DNA of 64,000 nt from Fibrobacteria bacterium AD312 (lineage in GTDB: Bacteria; Fibrobacterota; Fibrobacteria; Fibrobacterales; Fibrobacteraceae): the NCBI GenBank assembly GCA_001462345.1, contig LIUM01000042.1:1-64000 (forward strand), in the 5' to 3' direction. A program made the position numbers and the translations under genes. This document shows positions 47,209 to 57,320 of the stretch, piece by piece (the first letter of the stretch is position 1; each line of letters opens with the position of its first letter). The notes below the pieces were generated by a model. The model was not told the origin of the DNA. It worked only from the letters and a program-made list of their open reading frames with translations, and did not search any database.

Positions 47209-50200
47209 TTGAAATCTATTCTGTCTACTACAAAAAGTTGCTCTAGTTCAAGTTCATGGCTTGTCCTTTTTTTGCTTTTGTCTTTTTCTATTTCGTATGC
47301 TACAGATTCCACATCTTCGGCGTCAGTTCAATATATTCCTCTGCCTCCAAGTACAACTCCGTTAAATAGTCTTTTGCCTGCAGGGGGGATTGGCCAGCAA
47401 AATGGTGCTTTAATGAATTTGACTCGGCAGAAAAATTATGTCCATGATATTGATATTGCGACCCGTCAGTTAGATGTTAAGGAACAGTACATAAATAAAA
47501 CTAGTCGAGATACTGTGGATTTGTGGTCGGCTCATTATCCAGAACTAGCCTTGTATGTAATGGATATGTATGATATTGGATTGAAAAGTCTTTGGCTTAA
47601 TTCTCTAATCGGAAAACCATATGAGGGCTATACGCCTCCAGAAACGGGATCTATGCTTGATATTACGATTCCAGTGAACATGCCTGCGTGGATGAAAGAT
47701 TTTGGTTTTAATAAGCCACGATTATTTTTGCAAGGTTCCATGGATATCCGTTTATTAGGACGTGGAGAAAAAGATGATGCTCCAGGTAGTACGGCCGATG
47801 ATTTATGGCCTTCACCTACTTTAGATTATAACCCAAGTTTTATGGTGAAAGGAAAAATCGGACCTTATGTCACTGTAGAGATTAATAACGTAGAAAGTGG
47901 CCTTGGTGTTAAGAATCAAGTGCGTGTAGTTTATGAAGAATCTTTTAAAAATGAATTTGAAGATTATATTCTCCAACGTATTGAAGCTGGAACCACTTCT
48001 TTAGGTTTAAGTGGAACGGAATTAACAGGTTATTCTGAAAATCACCAAGGGCTTTTTGGTATTAAAGCCGACTGGAAACTAGGGGATTGGAAGGTGACGA
48101 CTATTGCGTCTCAAGATGGAGGAAGCCAAGAAGAATATACTATCAATGCGAGTGAAAGCACTTCAGAATTTCAAATTCTGGATAAGGGATTTGTTCCTTA
48201 TAGATATTATTTTTTGAATCACGACGCTCGTAATGCTTACATTAATGAGGGCATTGTTGGGCGTTCTACTTCTTCTTATCCAGCAACGAATCTTAAGCTT
48301 TATAAGCGTAGTTTGTTAAATACAAATACGGATATCTTGCAAGATATTAAAGTGGTATATAAAACACCTTCTGGTAATGTCATAACAAAGATAGTGGAGC
48401 GGATGGTTGAGATTCCTGTAAGTGATTATGTGTATGATTCTAAAACAGGTATTTTAAAAATTAATAGTGCAAATAAAAACACGTTAATAGCAGCTAGCTG
48501 GAGTGGTGATGGGACTTCGCGTACTGGTACTACTGTTCGTAATAAATCTGAAGTGGTTTTAATCCAATGGGACGCGACTCTTTCTGAATTGACGGATATA
48601 GACAAGTTAATGCTTCGAAACGTTTATTCTGTTGGCATCTCTGATGAGAGCGCGAGTAATTTTATTTTGAGATTAAAAGATAAATCAGGAAATATTGGTT
48701 CGTACTTAAAACAATTGGGTGTAGCTGATTCTGTCACAGGGCAAATTTTAGTGAATGATAATAGCATTTTTAAGAAAGATGCTTCTGGCTCTTATTCTGG
48801 GGAGATGTGGTTGCCTTGTTTACCAACATCTGCTTACTCAGGGGCAAAGGCCATTGAAAAAGCAAAACAAAACTGTTTAGAGCCTCTTAGAATTATTGAC
48901 TCCACACTCGCTCAAATGTATACCTTGCCCGTTCATAATCTAAATCGATACACCAGCCGTTTTTATTTTGAATCTGTCGGAAAAAGAAGAAGTTCTACTA
49001 TTAGTGTTCGAGATCCAAATTCAAGCTATTCTGTAAGTGCTGGCTCTTGTATGGACATTTCTCCAGGAACAGAAAAGTTAAAAGCAGGTTCAGAACTTTT
49101 AGTGCGCGGCACTGATTATGATGTCAACTATGAATTAGGACAAATTGAATTATTAAGTGATCGTGCACTAGATCCAAATAAGCAAATCAAAGTAACGTTT
49201 GAATGCGAACCTCTTTTTGAAATTGATAGTAAAGTACTGCTTGGTGCTCGCGCTGAATTGCCTTTGAATCGTTATGGTTTTTCTGAGGGTTCTTTGTTTG
49301 GTATTACAGCTCTTTATAAAAGTCAAAATACTACAGCTAGTGTTCCTACTCTTGGTAACGAACCTTATTCGAGTTTCTTATGGGGTTTTAATTTAAGACT
49401 GCTTGATTCTGCTGCATGGTTAGATTCTTTAGTGCAGAAAGTACCCTTATTAGAAGCAAAAGCTCCTTCGAGTTGGCGATTTGAAGCAGAATATGCAAAT
49501 AGTTTTCATGATGCAAATACAAGTGATAAAAATTCTGCTTTAGTTGAAGATTTTGAAAATAGTACGTCTGGGTTGATTTACCCGATGTCACGTATTCTTT
49601 GGTTCCCCGCTTCTCCTCCTGGGGGAGTCTCTGATAATGTGGGCACGTATATAGAAACTCAAGACTACAGACATCAAGGGGAGTTTATTTGGCATACAAA
49701 TAATACGGAGTTATATAAGAGGATTTATCCTACTGTTGGTAATTCAGAAGTAGATAATCAACACTTATCGGTCTTAAAAATGACTTTAAGACCGAATGAT
49801 AATTTGGTGGGGAAAAGCTGGGGCGGTATTATGCGCCCCAACAGCAGTTATTATCAAGACTTAAGTCAGAAAAAATATATTGAAATAGTTGCTAGAGGAA
49901 ACGTAGGTTCTATTTATTTGGACTTGGGTTTGATTAGTGAAGATATCTCATTTGATGGTCGAGAACCAAATAAAACGTATGATGGTGAAAATGATTTAGG
50001 CTTTACAACCGCTCTTCATGACAAAGGGTTAGATGGTCTTTCTGGTAGTGAAGAAACTCGTCTTATTTGGGATTGTCGAGTGTCTGGGTGTGTGTCCACA
50101 GAAAAAAATGCAGCTAATTCAGAAACCTCTGATACTGATATTGCTAGGGATAACTTTAATCCAAATTTAGATGACGATAGTGATCCTCCTCGTTCTATTA

Positions 50201-53200
50201 ATGGGACAGAAGGGAATGCGGGCGAACGTGCTTATGATTCAGAAGATATAAATCGTAATGGTTCTTTAGATTTAGATATCAGTTTTGTTCGATATAGAAT
50301 TGATTTATCTAGTACAGATGAAGTGGAGTTTGAAAAATTAAAAAATGGTTGGCGTCGCTGGAAAATTCCATTAAATCAATATGATACGATAGTCTCTCAA
50401 AGTGGCAATGATTATAAAACAATATTGTCAGAAGCTCAATTTACAAGGTTATGGGTAGGTAATGTAAATCCAGGCGTTTCTGAAGCGAAAGTGCAGGTGG
50501 TCCAATTAGGTGTTATGGGAAACTCTTGGGAAGAAACGCTTGCTTCTGATCGATATAGGACTTCTAGTATTGAACAGTCTCAGATTGCTGAAATTAATGG
50601 TAGTGAAACTGAAATTTCGGCTGCAGTGAATATTAAGGATACTGCTTTTATTGAAGTATCTACAATCAATAATCGAGAGAATGCCGACACCTATTTTAAA
50701 TCACCAAATTCGAGTACAGAAAGAGACGTAAGTACTAATGCGGTGTTGAAAGAAACGGCGTTAGTACTTAAGTACAAAAATCTTTCACCTGGTCAACAAG
50801 TGGGAGTAACTCGTGTTTTTGATAATGAAGTAAAAGATTTGACATCTTATAAATCCATGAAAATGGAAATTCATTATGAAACTGCGGCTGAAAATGTTCC
50901 TGTTCGATTTGCTTTGCAGTTTGGCGAAGGTGCTTTAGACGGATCGAATAATTATTATGAATGGAGTTTTAAGCCTACAAATTATGATTGTCCTTCTTCT
51001 CAGCGAGATCAAGATTGTCATGAAGAGAACTGGTTGGATAATGCTTTCGCAATGTCTCTTTCGGCTTTTTCAGATCTTAAGAAAGGACGCCGTCCTCCTT
51101 ATTTAATGCCAGTGGAAAAAGATCTTGGCGGAAGTAGAGAAGAAAAAATTAAGCTCGTAGGTAATCCTTCAGCAAGTTCTGTGGATTGGATTCGCTTTGT
51201 GATTATTGCAGATGAAGGAGCTTCTCCTGCTGATTTGGAAGGTGAATTCTGGATAAATGATTTAAGGCTATCCGAGATGGATGCCGATTGGGGCAATGCG
51301 ATTCGTTTGTCAGGTCAAGTGAATGTATCTGATTTTATGACCATTTCCTCTGCATTGCGTTATCAAGATGGAGAATTTGCTACTCTTTCAACAACAGGAG
51401 GCTCTCCTAAACCAAAGCTTTCTGTAGCGGCATCTCAGTTGGATGTAGCTGGAGATGTAAGCTTCAACTTAAATAAATTTTTTAATGAAGAGCATGGGCT
51501 AAAAATCCCAATGAGTTTTGGCTATAAAAGTACTGTTGTACGTCCTTATTTAAAACCAACAGATGATTTGCAATTAAGTCGGGATAATATTGCTGATTTG
51601 TCTTCTGATTTTGTACAAAACAAGCTTGTAATAGATGTAGATGAAGAACAACTTCAAAGAGATTCTGCAGAAGCAAAGGGATATCAAGCTTATACTACAA
51701 ATAAAAATTTTAGTTTAAGTTATAGTAAGGAATATAAACCTGATGAAGGCAAGGCAGCTGAGATTCTATCTCAAGTGTTTTTAGAGCGTCCCGCTTGGAG
51801 TTACTCTTATAATGAGACAGAAACGAAAACAACAACAAATGCGGATTCAACATATTCCTATCGGGCTTTACTTGAGTATAAGCTAGGTACTTTTAATCGT
51901 TTCAATTTTAAGCCATTTAAATCATTGGAAAAGAAAACATGGGCTAAACCATTTTTGAATATGGCTTTTGAACCTTGGCCACAAACATTTGATTTAACAT
52001 TGATTGATTTTAGCTATGTGCGTTATGTGGATCAAGACCGTAATGCGGATTATGTGGAGCCTCAATCTGAGAAAGTGGTGACATATACTGTAGATCTTAA
52101 TCATAAGGCAAATGTTCGATGGAATATTTTACCTTTCTTATCTACTAGCTATAGTGTGAATGTTAAGCGAGATATGTATGGTGGTGGGGATCGAGAAGAT
52201 TTTACGGCCAAAAATTTGTTTAGTCCAAGCAATGGCGGCATTTTTGCAATGGATCGTATTTTTGATTATGATCATAGTGACCGTCGTGTGTATGTTTCTA
52301 AAGATAGCGTGATGGTGATTCCTTTTGATACTGTTGCCACAGTGACTCCAACTGGCGATACGATGACTGTGGATTTGCAAGATCAAAACACGTATAGTAT
52401 TTTATATGATAGTACCTATTTTTATAAAGTGGATAGCGTCGGGCAACGTGATTATGGAAAAACGTATGGGATTTTAAGAAATGAACGTGCTCGAAATCAA
52501 CAATTTAAGGTGTCTTTAACTCCTTCTTTTGTTTCTTTCTTACCTTTATCAACCTCTTTTTCCACTGATTTTACTCAACAAAAATCAATCCCTGATCATT
52601 TTAGTTTATATGATGAAATGTCTCTAGAAAAAAACTTCTGGACTATTTCGCAGACCAATCGTTTTGATTTAGTGCCTACATTTAAGATGGTTGAATTTGC
52701 AAAACTCTTTGGCTCAACTAATCGAATGGTCAAAATTTTAGAAAAATTAAAATGGCGCGAATTAAGAGCGAATTGGACTGTTAGTTTAAATACGATTGGA
52801 GAAAACTTTACGCTTTCTCAATTATATGAAGATCAAGGTGTAAATGCATTTCAGTATTATCTCTATGGATTAGGAATAGGAAATGGGTATAAAAACCGAG
52901 GCGTTTGGAATATTATTTCGGGCGATATGGGTTTGGATTCAAGAGAGGATTATAGAGATTTCTCCGAGTATTTAAATCAGAATGTAGATACATTAGTTTA
53001 TCAAGGGAATTTTAAGCATTCGGTATCAAGGAGTTTCCAAATTGCTTCTGGGTTGACTTTGCCTTTATGGGATATTTCTTTGACGGGCGATTTACAATGG
53101 AAACAGGATTTTGGTCAATCAAGAGAATATCCTCTTTATATTGATAGTACTGTCATCTGGCCCAAAATTGGGGTGGGAATGACTATCCCTAATTTTGTTA

Positions 53201-53991
53201 AGCGTTTGAGCTTCTTGAGTAAATTCAAAAGTGTGTCTACGTCTCATCGTATGGATTACTCTTATACAACGACTGTTAAACCGTTCCAAAGTGCGGAAGA
53301 TTCTTGGACTACATCATGGAATTTTAATCCTTTGATTCGTCTTTCTTTCTTATTGGAAAACAATATACGGATAGATAATAGTGTTCGTTTAAAATTAGAG
53401 TATTCCGATAGGCGGCCTAAAGAAGAAGTGATTTCACAGACGAATTTCCCTTCAGATGAAGTGAATCTTTCAGATACGTCGTCTTATTACTTAAATACGC
53501 CATGGATGCATACTTCGCTTTATAAAGATTATGGCTATAATGTGGCTAATGATTTAACGATTACATACCCCTTCAAGACAAAGCGTGGATTCCAATTGTG
53601 GAAGTGGTATATTAAACTAAAAAATGATATCGATTTTAAGTTGACGGCTGGTTATGAGTATAAGAAGACGATTCGAGAATTATATGATCCTGATCCAAAC
53701 TTTAATATGACAAATAAGGAAAGTGGAACTGATGGCGTTTACAAGCAATGGACCATTGATGATAGAGTTTATACGTATTATAAGCCTGCGCTTTCGTTAA
53801 CAGATCGTACGGTTCCATTACGAACACATGAATGGTTTATTCGCCCAAGTGCAGGGTATCAGTTTAATAAAATGGCTTCAGCAAGTGCTTATATTGAATA
53901 TAGGCAAATTCATGAAAAGCTAGATGATGAAACACCTCATCTAAAACAGATTTTAATGTTTGAGATTGCGCTTCTTTTGAAATTTAACTAG
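47209..53991 (+). CDS. sprA: SprA/Sov, type IX secretion outer-membrane translocon
   Basis: A 2260-residue exported protein starting at TTG 47209, which yields a signal peptide of about 31 residues (MKSILSTTK then a hydrophobic stretch, cleavage near SYA). Conserved SprA features include LDITIPVNMPAWMKDFG near residue 150, FNKPRLFLQGSMDIRLLG soon after, a second related block near 640-760 with RYGFSEGSLFG, and long beta-strand-rich C-terminal half ending in an aromatic/basic strand (MFEIALLLKFN). SprA forms the giant pore through which T9SS cargo leaves. Length is near that of Bacteroidota homologues. Its stop codon overlaps that of the convergent ZIP gene. Confidence 0.85.
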   Translation: MKSILSTTKSCSSSSSWLVLFLLLSFSISYATDSTSSASVQYIPLPPSTTPLNSLLPAGGIGQQNGALMNLTRQKNYVHDIDIATRQLDVKEQYINKTSRDTVDLWSAHYPELALYVMDMYDIGLKSLWLNSLIGKPYEGYTPPETGSMLDITIPVNMPAWMKDFGFNKPRLFLQGSMDIRLLGRGEKDDAPGSTADDLWPSPTLDYNPSFMVKGKIGPYVTVEINNVESGLGVKNQVRVVYEESFKNEFEDYILQRIEAGTTSLGLSGTELTGYSENHQGLFGIKADWKLGDWKVTTIASQDGGSQEEYTINASESTSEFQILDKGFVPYRYYFLNHDARNAYINEGIVGRSTSSYPATNLKLYKRSLLNTNTDILQDIKVVYKTPSGNVITKIVERMVEIPVSDYVYDSKTGILKINSANKNTLIAASWSGDGTSRTGTTVRNKSEVVLIQWDATLSELTDIDKLMLRNVYSVGISDESASNFILRLKDKSGNIGSYLKQLGVADSVTGQILVNDNSIFKKDASGSYSGEMWLPCLPTSAYSGAKAIEKAKQNCLEPLRIIDSTLAQMYTLPVHNLNRYTSRFYFESVGKRRSSTISVRDPNSSYSVSAGSCMDISPGTEKLKAGSELLVRGTDYDVNYELGQIELLSDRALDPNKQIKVTFECEPLFEIDSKVLLGARAELPLNRYGFSEGSLFGITALYKSQNTTASVPTLGNEPYSSFLWGFNLRLLDSAAWLDSLVQKVPLLEAKAPSSWRFEAEYANSFHDANTSDKNSALVEDFENSTSGLIYPMSRILWFPASPPGGVSDNVGTYIETQDYRHQGEFIWHTNNTELYKRIYPTVGNSEVDNQHLSVLKMTLRPNDNLVGKSWGGIMRPNSSYYQDLSQKKYIEIVARGNVGSIYLDLGLISEDISFDGREPNKTYDGENDLGFTTALHDKGLDGLSGSEETRLIWDCRVSGCVSTEKNAANSETSDTDIARDNFNPNLDDDSDPPRSINGTEGNAGERAYDSEDINRNGSLDLDISFVRYRIDLSSTDEVEFEKLKNGWRRWKIPLNQYDTIVSQSGNDYKTILSEAQFTRLWVGNVNPGVSEAKVQVVQLGVMGNSWEETLASDRYRTSSIEQSQIAEINGSETEISAAVNIKDTAFIEVSTINNRENADTYFKSPNSSTERDVSTNAVLKETALVLKYKNLSPGQQVGVTRVFDNEVKDLTSYKSMKMEIHYETAAENVPVRFALQFGEGALDGSNNYYEWSFKPTNYDCPSSQRDQDCHEENWLDNAFAMSLSAFSDLKKGRRPPYLMPVEKDLGGSREEKIKLVGNPSASSVDWIRFVIIADEGASPADLEGEFWINDLRLSEMDADWGNAIRLSGQVNVSDFMTISSALRYQDGEFATLSTTGGSPKPKLSVAASQLDVAGDVSFNLNKFFNEEHGLKIPMSFGYKSTVVRPYLKPTDDLQLSRDNIADLSSDFVQNKLVIDVDEEQLQRDSAEAKGYQAYTTNKNFSLSYSKEYKPDEGKAAEILSQVFLERPAWSYSYNETETKTTTNADSTYSYRALLEYKLGTFNRFNFKPFKSLEKKTWAKPFLNMAFEPWPQTFDLTLIDFSYVRYVDQDRNADYVEPQSEKVVTYTVDLNHKANVRWNILPFLSTSYSVNVKRDMYGGGDREDFTAKNLFSPSNGGIFAMDRIFDYDHSDRRVYVSKDSVMVIPFDTVATVTPTGDTMTVDLQDQNTYSILYDSTYFYKVDSVGQRDYGKTYGILRNERARNQQFKVSLTPSFVSFLPLSTSFSTDFTQQKSIPDHFSLYDEMSLEKNFWTISQTNRFDLVPTFKMVEFAKLFGSTNRMVKILEKLKWRELRANWTVSLNTIGENFTLSQLYEDQGVNAFQYYLYGLGIGNGYKNRGVWNIISGDMGLDSREDYRDFSEYLNQNVDTLVYQGNFKHSVSRSFQIASGLTLPLWDISLTGDLQWKQDFGQSREYPLYIDSTVIWPKIGVGMTIPNFVKRLSFLSKFKSVSTSHRMDYSYTTTVKPFQSAEDSWTTSWNFNPLIRLSFLLENNIRIDNSVRLKLEYSDRRPKEEVISQTNFPSDEVNLSDTSSYYLNTPWMHTSLYKDYGYNVANDLTITYPFKTKRGFQLWKWYIKLKNDIDFKLTAGYEYKKTIRELYDPDPNFNMTNKESGTDGVYKQWTIDDRVYTYYKPALSLTDRTVPLRTHEWFIRPSAGYQFNKMASASAYIEYRQIHEKLDDETPHLKQILMFEIALLLKFN

Positions 53992-54785
53992 CCAAATAAG
54001 ACGTCAAAAAACATCATCACTGCAAAGCCTATTAATAAGCAAAACGTAGAGAGAGTCGCATGCTCTTTTCTGTGTGTTTCAGGGATGATTTCGTCAGAAA
54101 TAATAAATAGCATGGCGCCGCCAGCAAATCCAAGGATAAGTGGGTAAAGCGTTTGGGTAATACCTAGAGAGAGAACACCAAAAAACCCTCCTAAGGGCTC
54201 TAGAAGCCCTGTGATGGAGGCGACTAAGAAAGAAAATAAGCGACTGTATCCAACAGCTAATAACGCCACGGCGACAGCAAAGCCTTCAGGGATGTTTTGA
54301 AGGCCAATGCCAAAGGCAAGAGAGGATCCGTTTGAAATATTGTTCCCCGCAAAGCTCACTCCCACAGCCATTCCTTCAGGGAAATTGTGAATGGCAATAG
54401 CAATCACAAAAAGCCAGATTCTTTTGAGGTGGAGAGTGTCGGGAGCACCATGTTTTCCCATTTCAAAATGCTCATGAGGAATAAAGTGATTTAAAGACCA
54501 GACAAAAATAGAGCCTAGGAAAATGCCTCCAATCACAATACTTACGCTTGAAACAGAAGAAAATCCAATTTCTTCAGCAGCATGAATTCCAGCGATAATC
54601 AAGCCAAATATGGCTGCAGCAAGCATAACACCAGCGGCAAAACTCATAAAGGCGTCTTCAAGCTTGGCGTTTTTTTTAGGCATTATAAACACGCCCAAAG
54701 CCCCAAGGGCAGTAGCGCTTCCCGCAATTAAACTGGCTAAGGCTCCTATCCATGGAATCGAAGAATAATCAAAGATGGCTGTCAA
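53988..54785 (-). CDS. ZIP-family metal transporter
   Basis: A 265-residue, eight-span ZIP protein. The metal-site motifs are HNFPEGMAVGVSFAG near residue 132 and NIPEGFAVAVALL near 165, the paired H/N-x-P-E-G helices of the family; a His-containing loop NHFIPHEHFEMGKH lies near 100. It imports zinc or other divalent metals. TTG 54785 is the most upstream reasonable start and overlaps batE by 17 bases, so it is probably translated together with batE. Confidence 0.9.
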   Translation of the reverse strand: MTAIFDYSSIPWIGALASLIAGSATALGALGVFIMPKKNAKLEDAFMSFAAGVMLAAAIFGLIIAGIHAAEEIGFSSVSSVSIVIGGIFLGSIFVWSLNHFIPHEHFEMGKHGAPDTLHLKRIWLFVIAIAIHNFPEGMAVGVSFAGNNISNGSSLAFGIGLQNIPEGFAVAVALLAVGYSRLFSFLVASITGLLEPLGGFFGVLSLGITQTLYPLILGFAGGAMLFIISDEIIPETHRKEHATLSTFCLLIGFAVMMFFDVLFG

Positions 54786-55539
54786 TAATCCCTACCTCGG
54801 TTGTTTTCACAAACCCTTTAATTTTTTCGCCAAGCTGTATTTCAGCCCAACCGTTTCCAATAGAAAGTACATTAAAAACGGTGCCTTCGGAAATTATATT
54901 AAGCGTTTGGCTTTGATCATGAGGGGCGCTTGTAACATCTGTATTGGTTGCAGTAACCACACCCTTTGTTTCTGTCTCTAAGACAAAAATTTTATACCCT
55001 GCACTTAGCGTAATGATTCCTAAGAAAATGGACAAAACAAAAACGGCGCCTATGCAGATGTTTTTATTACGAGGTGTTTTACTAATGACCTTAAAAAGAA
55101 GAATACCTGCAATCAGCCAAACAAGGCCTGTGATTATCCATAATTCGCCTTTTAGGGAAATAAAATGATGAAGAGCGAAAATGGTAGAAAGTATTGGATT
55201 TTCTTCTTCTGATTCTTGGACTTTATCTTTTGTTAACGATTTAGCGTGTTTAAGATTGTAAATAATGTCTTTGTCACTTGGGTTTAAGCGATGGGCTGAT
55301 TCATAATAGAATATGGCAAATCCAAGGCGTCCTAATCTAAAATAAGCATTGCCTAAATTGTAATATAAATCGGCATTGTATATTCCTTGATCAGTACATG
55401 TTTTCCAAAAATCAATGGCTTGTTCGTAATGACCACCTTGAAAAGAGTTTATGCCTTTTTCTGCTTCAGAAGAGCAGTTATTAGCAAAAGCGGAAGTGGC
55501 AAATAAAGAAATAAATAAAAGACTCAGGAGCTTTTTCAT
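54769..55539 (-). CDS. batE: BatE-like TPR/SH3 protein
   Basis: A 256-residue protein. Start ATG 55539 has GGAGG upstream and gives a signal peptide (MKKLLSLLF, cleavage near AFA). Two or three TPR motifs follow (AEKGINSFQGGHYEQAIDFW, ADLYYNLGNAYFRLG), then two membrane segments at about 130-150 and 165-185. A C-terminal SH3-like domain has GTVFNVLSIGNGWAEIQLGEKIKGFV. This is the BatE arrangement of the Bat 'aerotolerance' system. Its ATG overlaps the batD stop as ATGA. Confidence 0.8.
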   Translation of the reverse strand: MKKLLSLLFISLFATSAFANNCSSEAEKGINSFQGGHYEQAIDFWKTCTDQGIYNADLYYNLGNAYFRLGRLGFAIFYYESAHRLNPSDKDIIYNLKHAKSLTKDKVQESEEENPILSTIFALHHFISLKGELWIITGLVWLIAGILLFKVISKTPRNKNICIGAVFVLSIFLGIITLSAGYKIFVLETETKGVVTATNTDVTSAPHDQSQTLNIISEGTVFNVLSIGNGWAEIQLGEKIKGFVKTTEVGIIDSHL

Positions 55540-57320
55540 TTTAAAACCTCCAGGGCAAAGCAGAGTTTTTCTACTTGTTTTAATGTTTCCTGATTGGCTT
55601 CCATAGAAATGGAGGATAACGGCGCAAATCGGGCGCTGGAGCATGTTTCAAGTAGTGCTTGGATTTGCTCAATTTGATTCTTTGGCAAGTGTTGGCTTTG
55701 AAGCGTTTCTTGAATCTGTTCCCTAGTCATTCCTTGGAATTCAAGGTTCGTGAGATCGCTCAAAAAACCAATAAGACTTTTTTCTATAGATGCATAAAAA
55801 GCTTTTGTATCTTTTTTCTGAATGGCTGTTTTGGCCTTTTGTAATTGCTGTTTTAAGTTTTTATGTGCTTTAGATTTTCTCATTAGGGCACTATTACTAA
55901 TATGTTTGCGATGTCTTTTAATAAAGCTTACGATTAGCATATAAAGAGGGAGAGGAGCGACTAGTAATACCCAAAAAAAAGCAGTTTTATATAGAGTATG
56001 AGGCTTTGATGAAAGGCTTTTTAGGGAGTGGATAAATCGTATGTCTTGCCCTAAAGTTTCAATTTCTTGCTTTTGTACGCTTACTGCAATAGGTGCTGAT
56101 GTAGCTGGTATGATTTCTTCAGAGCCCTTTTTCACTTGAATTTTCCAAGGACCTTGAATAGTGGTTTCATACGTTTTCTTAGTTGGATTAAACCAGTTGT
56201 AATAAATGGCTGGGATCGTGAAGGTTCCCTTCTTTTTAGGGTATAAGAAGACTTTTGTTGTTTTTGTGGTAATGACTTTACCAGATCGAATTGTTTTCGT
56301 GGTCGTATTTTCTGGAGGAACGGAACGGAAATCGGAAAAATCAGGAAGCTTAGGGTCGGTAATGGTACCAGGTTTTCCGTCGCCTTGAATAGAAATGCTT
56401 AAGGTGAGGGCGTCACCAATATTAAGTTCTGTTTTATCAAAAGTGGCTTCGAAAGAGTAGTTTCCTACCATGCCTGTAAAATCAATTGGTCGATGTGTTG
56501 CTGGCAAAGGAAGCACTTTTAGTGAGATGGGGGCTGAGTGTGCTTCGGCGTCTACGGATTCTTGAGAAATAGATTTAAATGTAGATGAAAATCCGCCTAT
56601 GGAGTGACTTTTTTCGACAACTTTTGGAGCGCCTCTTTTTGTGTATTTTACTTGAATAGGGGGAATAGTAAGAGAACCGCTTTTCATTGGAGCTAGCCAT
56701 GCAAAGCGTGCCGACGTTTCCATGTCTGTTCTTGAATCAGGGACTGGTTGAAGCTTTAAGTCTTTCAAATCAGAACGGTGTGCTATAAAGTCATCTCCAA
56801 GTTCTGTACCTGTGAATGAAACATTGCCTTCAAAGTGTTCGTATGTTCTCATGGATAAAAGTACGGAAAACTGTTCGCCTTCGTAGATAGTTTTTTTACT
56901 TGGAGTTAGAAAAATCGAAAGAGCATTATCATCAAAAGATTTTTTTATTTCCACAGGAATTCGGTCTGCTAGTTCGTATTCTTTGTCATTGACTTTCCAA
57001 GATAGGGGACCTACACTAAAAGAACCTGTTTTTTTAGGGGCAACAAGTTTGAAAACGTATTTACGGATTCGAACGCCATGGCCAAAAAAATCTGCGGTTC
57101 TTGTGTCCATACTATCAAGAGACTTTAATACAAAGCCGTCTCGCATCATCAGTCGAGGAGTTTCTCTTTGCTCAGGGAGTTCTTGCATGGGGACAATCAT
57201 TCTGATTTCAAATGGGGAACCAGCCTCAATGCGATCTTTATCAAACTCAATCGAAACCCTAGCGCCCGCTGAAATGGTAAATAATAAGCAAAAAAGTAAA
57301 AATCGTTTCATAGTTTTCAA
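55536..57320 (-). CDS. batD: BatD-like oxygen-tolerance protein
   Basis: A 594-residue protein with a signal peptide (about 1-19), two or three immunoglobulin-like beta domains typical of BatD (VSIEFDKDRIEAGSPFEI at the start; YSFEATFDKTELNIGDALTLSI near 298), then a membrane segment at about 440-462 and a cytoplasmic helical tail of about 130 residues. The DFSDFRS and YPKKKGTFTIPAI motifs fit the family. In other bacteria BatD works with VWA proteins BatA/BatB and MoxR; these are not adjacent here. Either Met1 or Met4 could be the start. Confidence 0.8.
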   Translation of the reverse strand: MKTMKRFLLFCLLFTISAGARVSIEFDKDRIEAGSPFEIRMIVPMQELPEQRETPRLMMRDGFVLKSLDSMDTRTADFFGHGVRIRKYVFKLVAPKKTGSFSVGPLSWKVNDKEYELADRIPVEIKKSFDDNALSIFLTPSKKTIYEGEQFSVLLSMRTYEHFEGNVSFTGTELGDDFIAHRSDLKDLKLQPVPDSRTDMETSARFAWLAPMKSGSLTIPPIQVKYTKRGAPKVVEKSHSIGGFSSTFKSISQESVDAEAHSAPISLKVLPLPATHRPIDFTGMVGNYSFEATFDKTELNIGDALTLSISIQGDGKPGTITDPKLPDFSDFRSVPPENTTTKTIRSGKVITTKTTKVFLYPKKKGTFTIPAIYYNWFNPTKKTYETTIQGPWKIQVKKGSEEIIPATSAPIAVSVQKQEIETLGQDIRFIHSLKSLSSKPHTLYKTAFFWVLLVAPLPLYMLIVSFIKRHRKHISNSALMRKSKAHKNLKQQLQKAKTAIQKKDTKAFYASIEKSLIGFLSDLTNLEFQGMTREQIQETLQSQHLPKNQIEQIQALLETCSSARFAPLSSISMEANQETLKQVEKLCFALEVLK

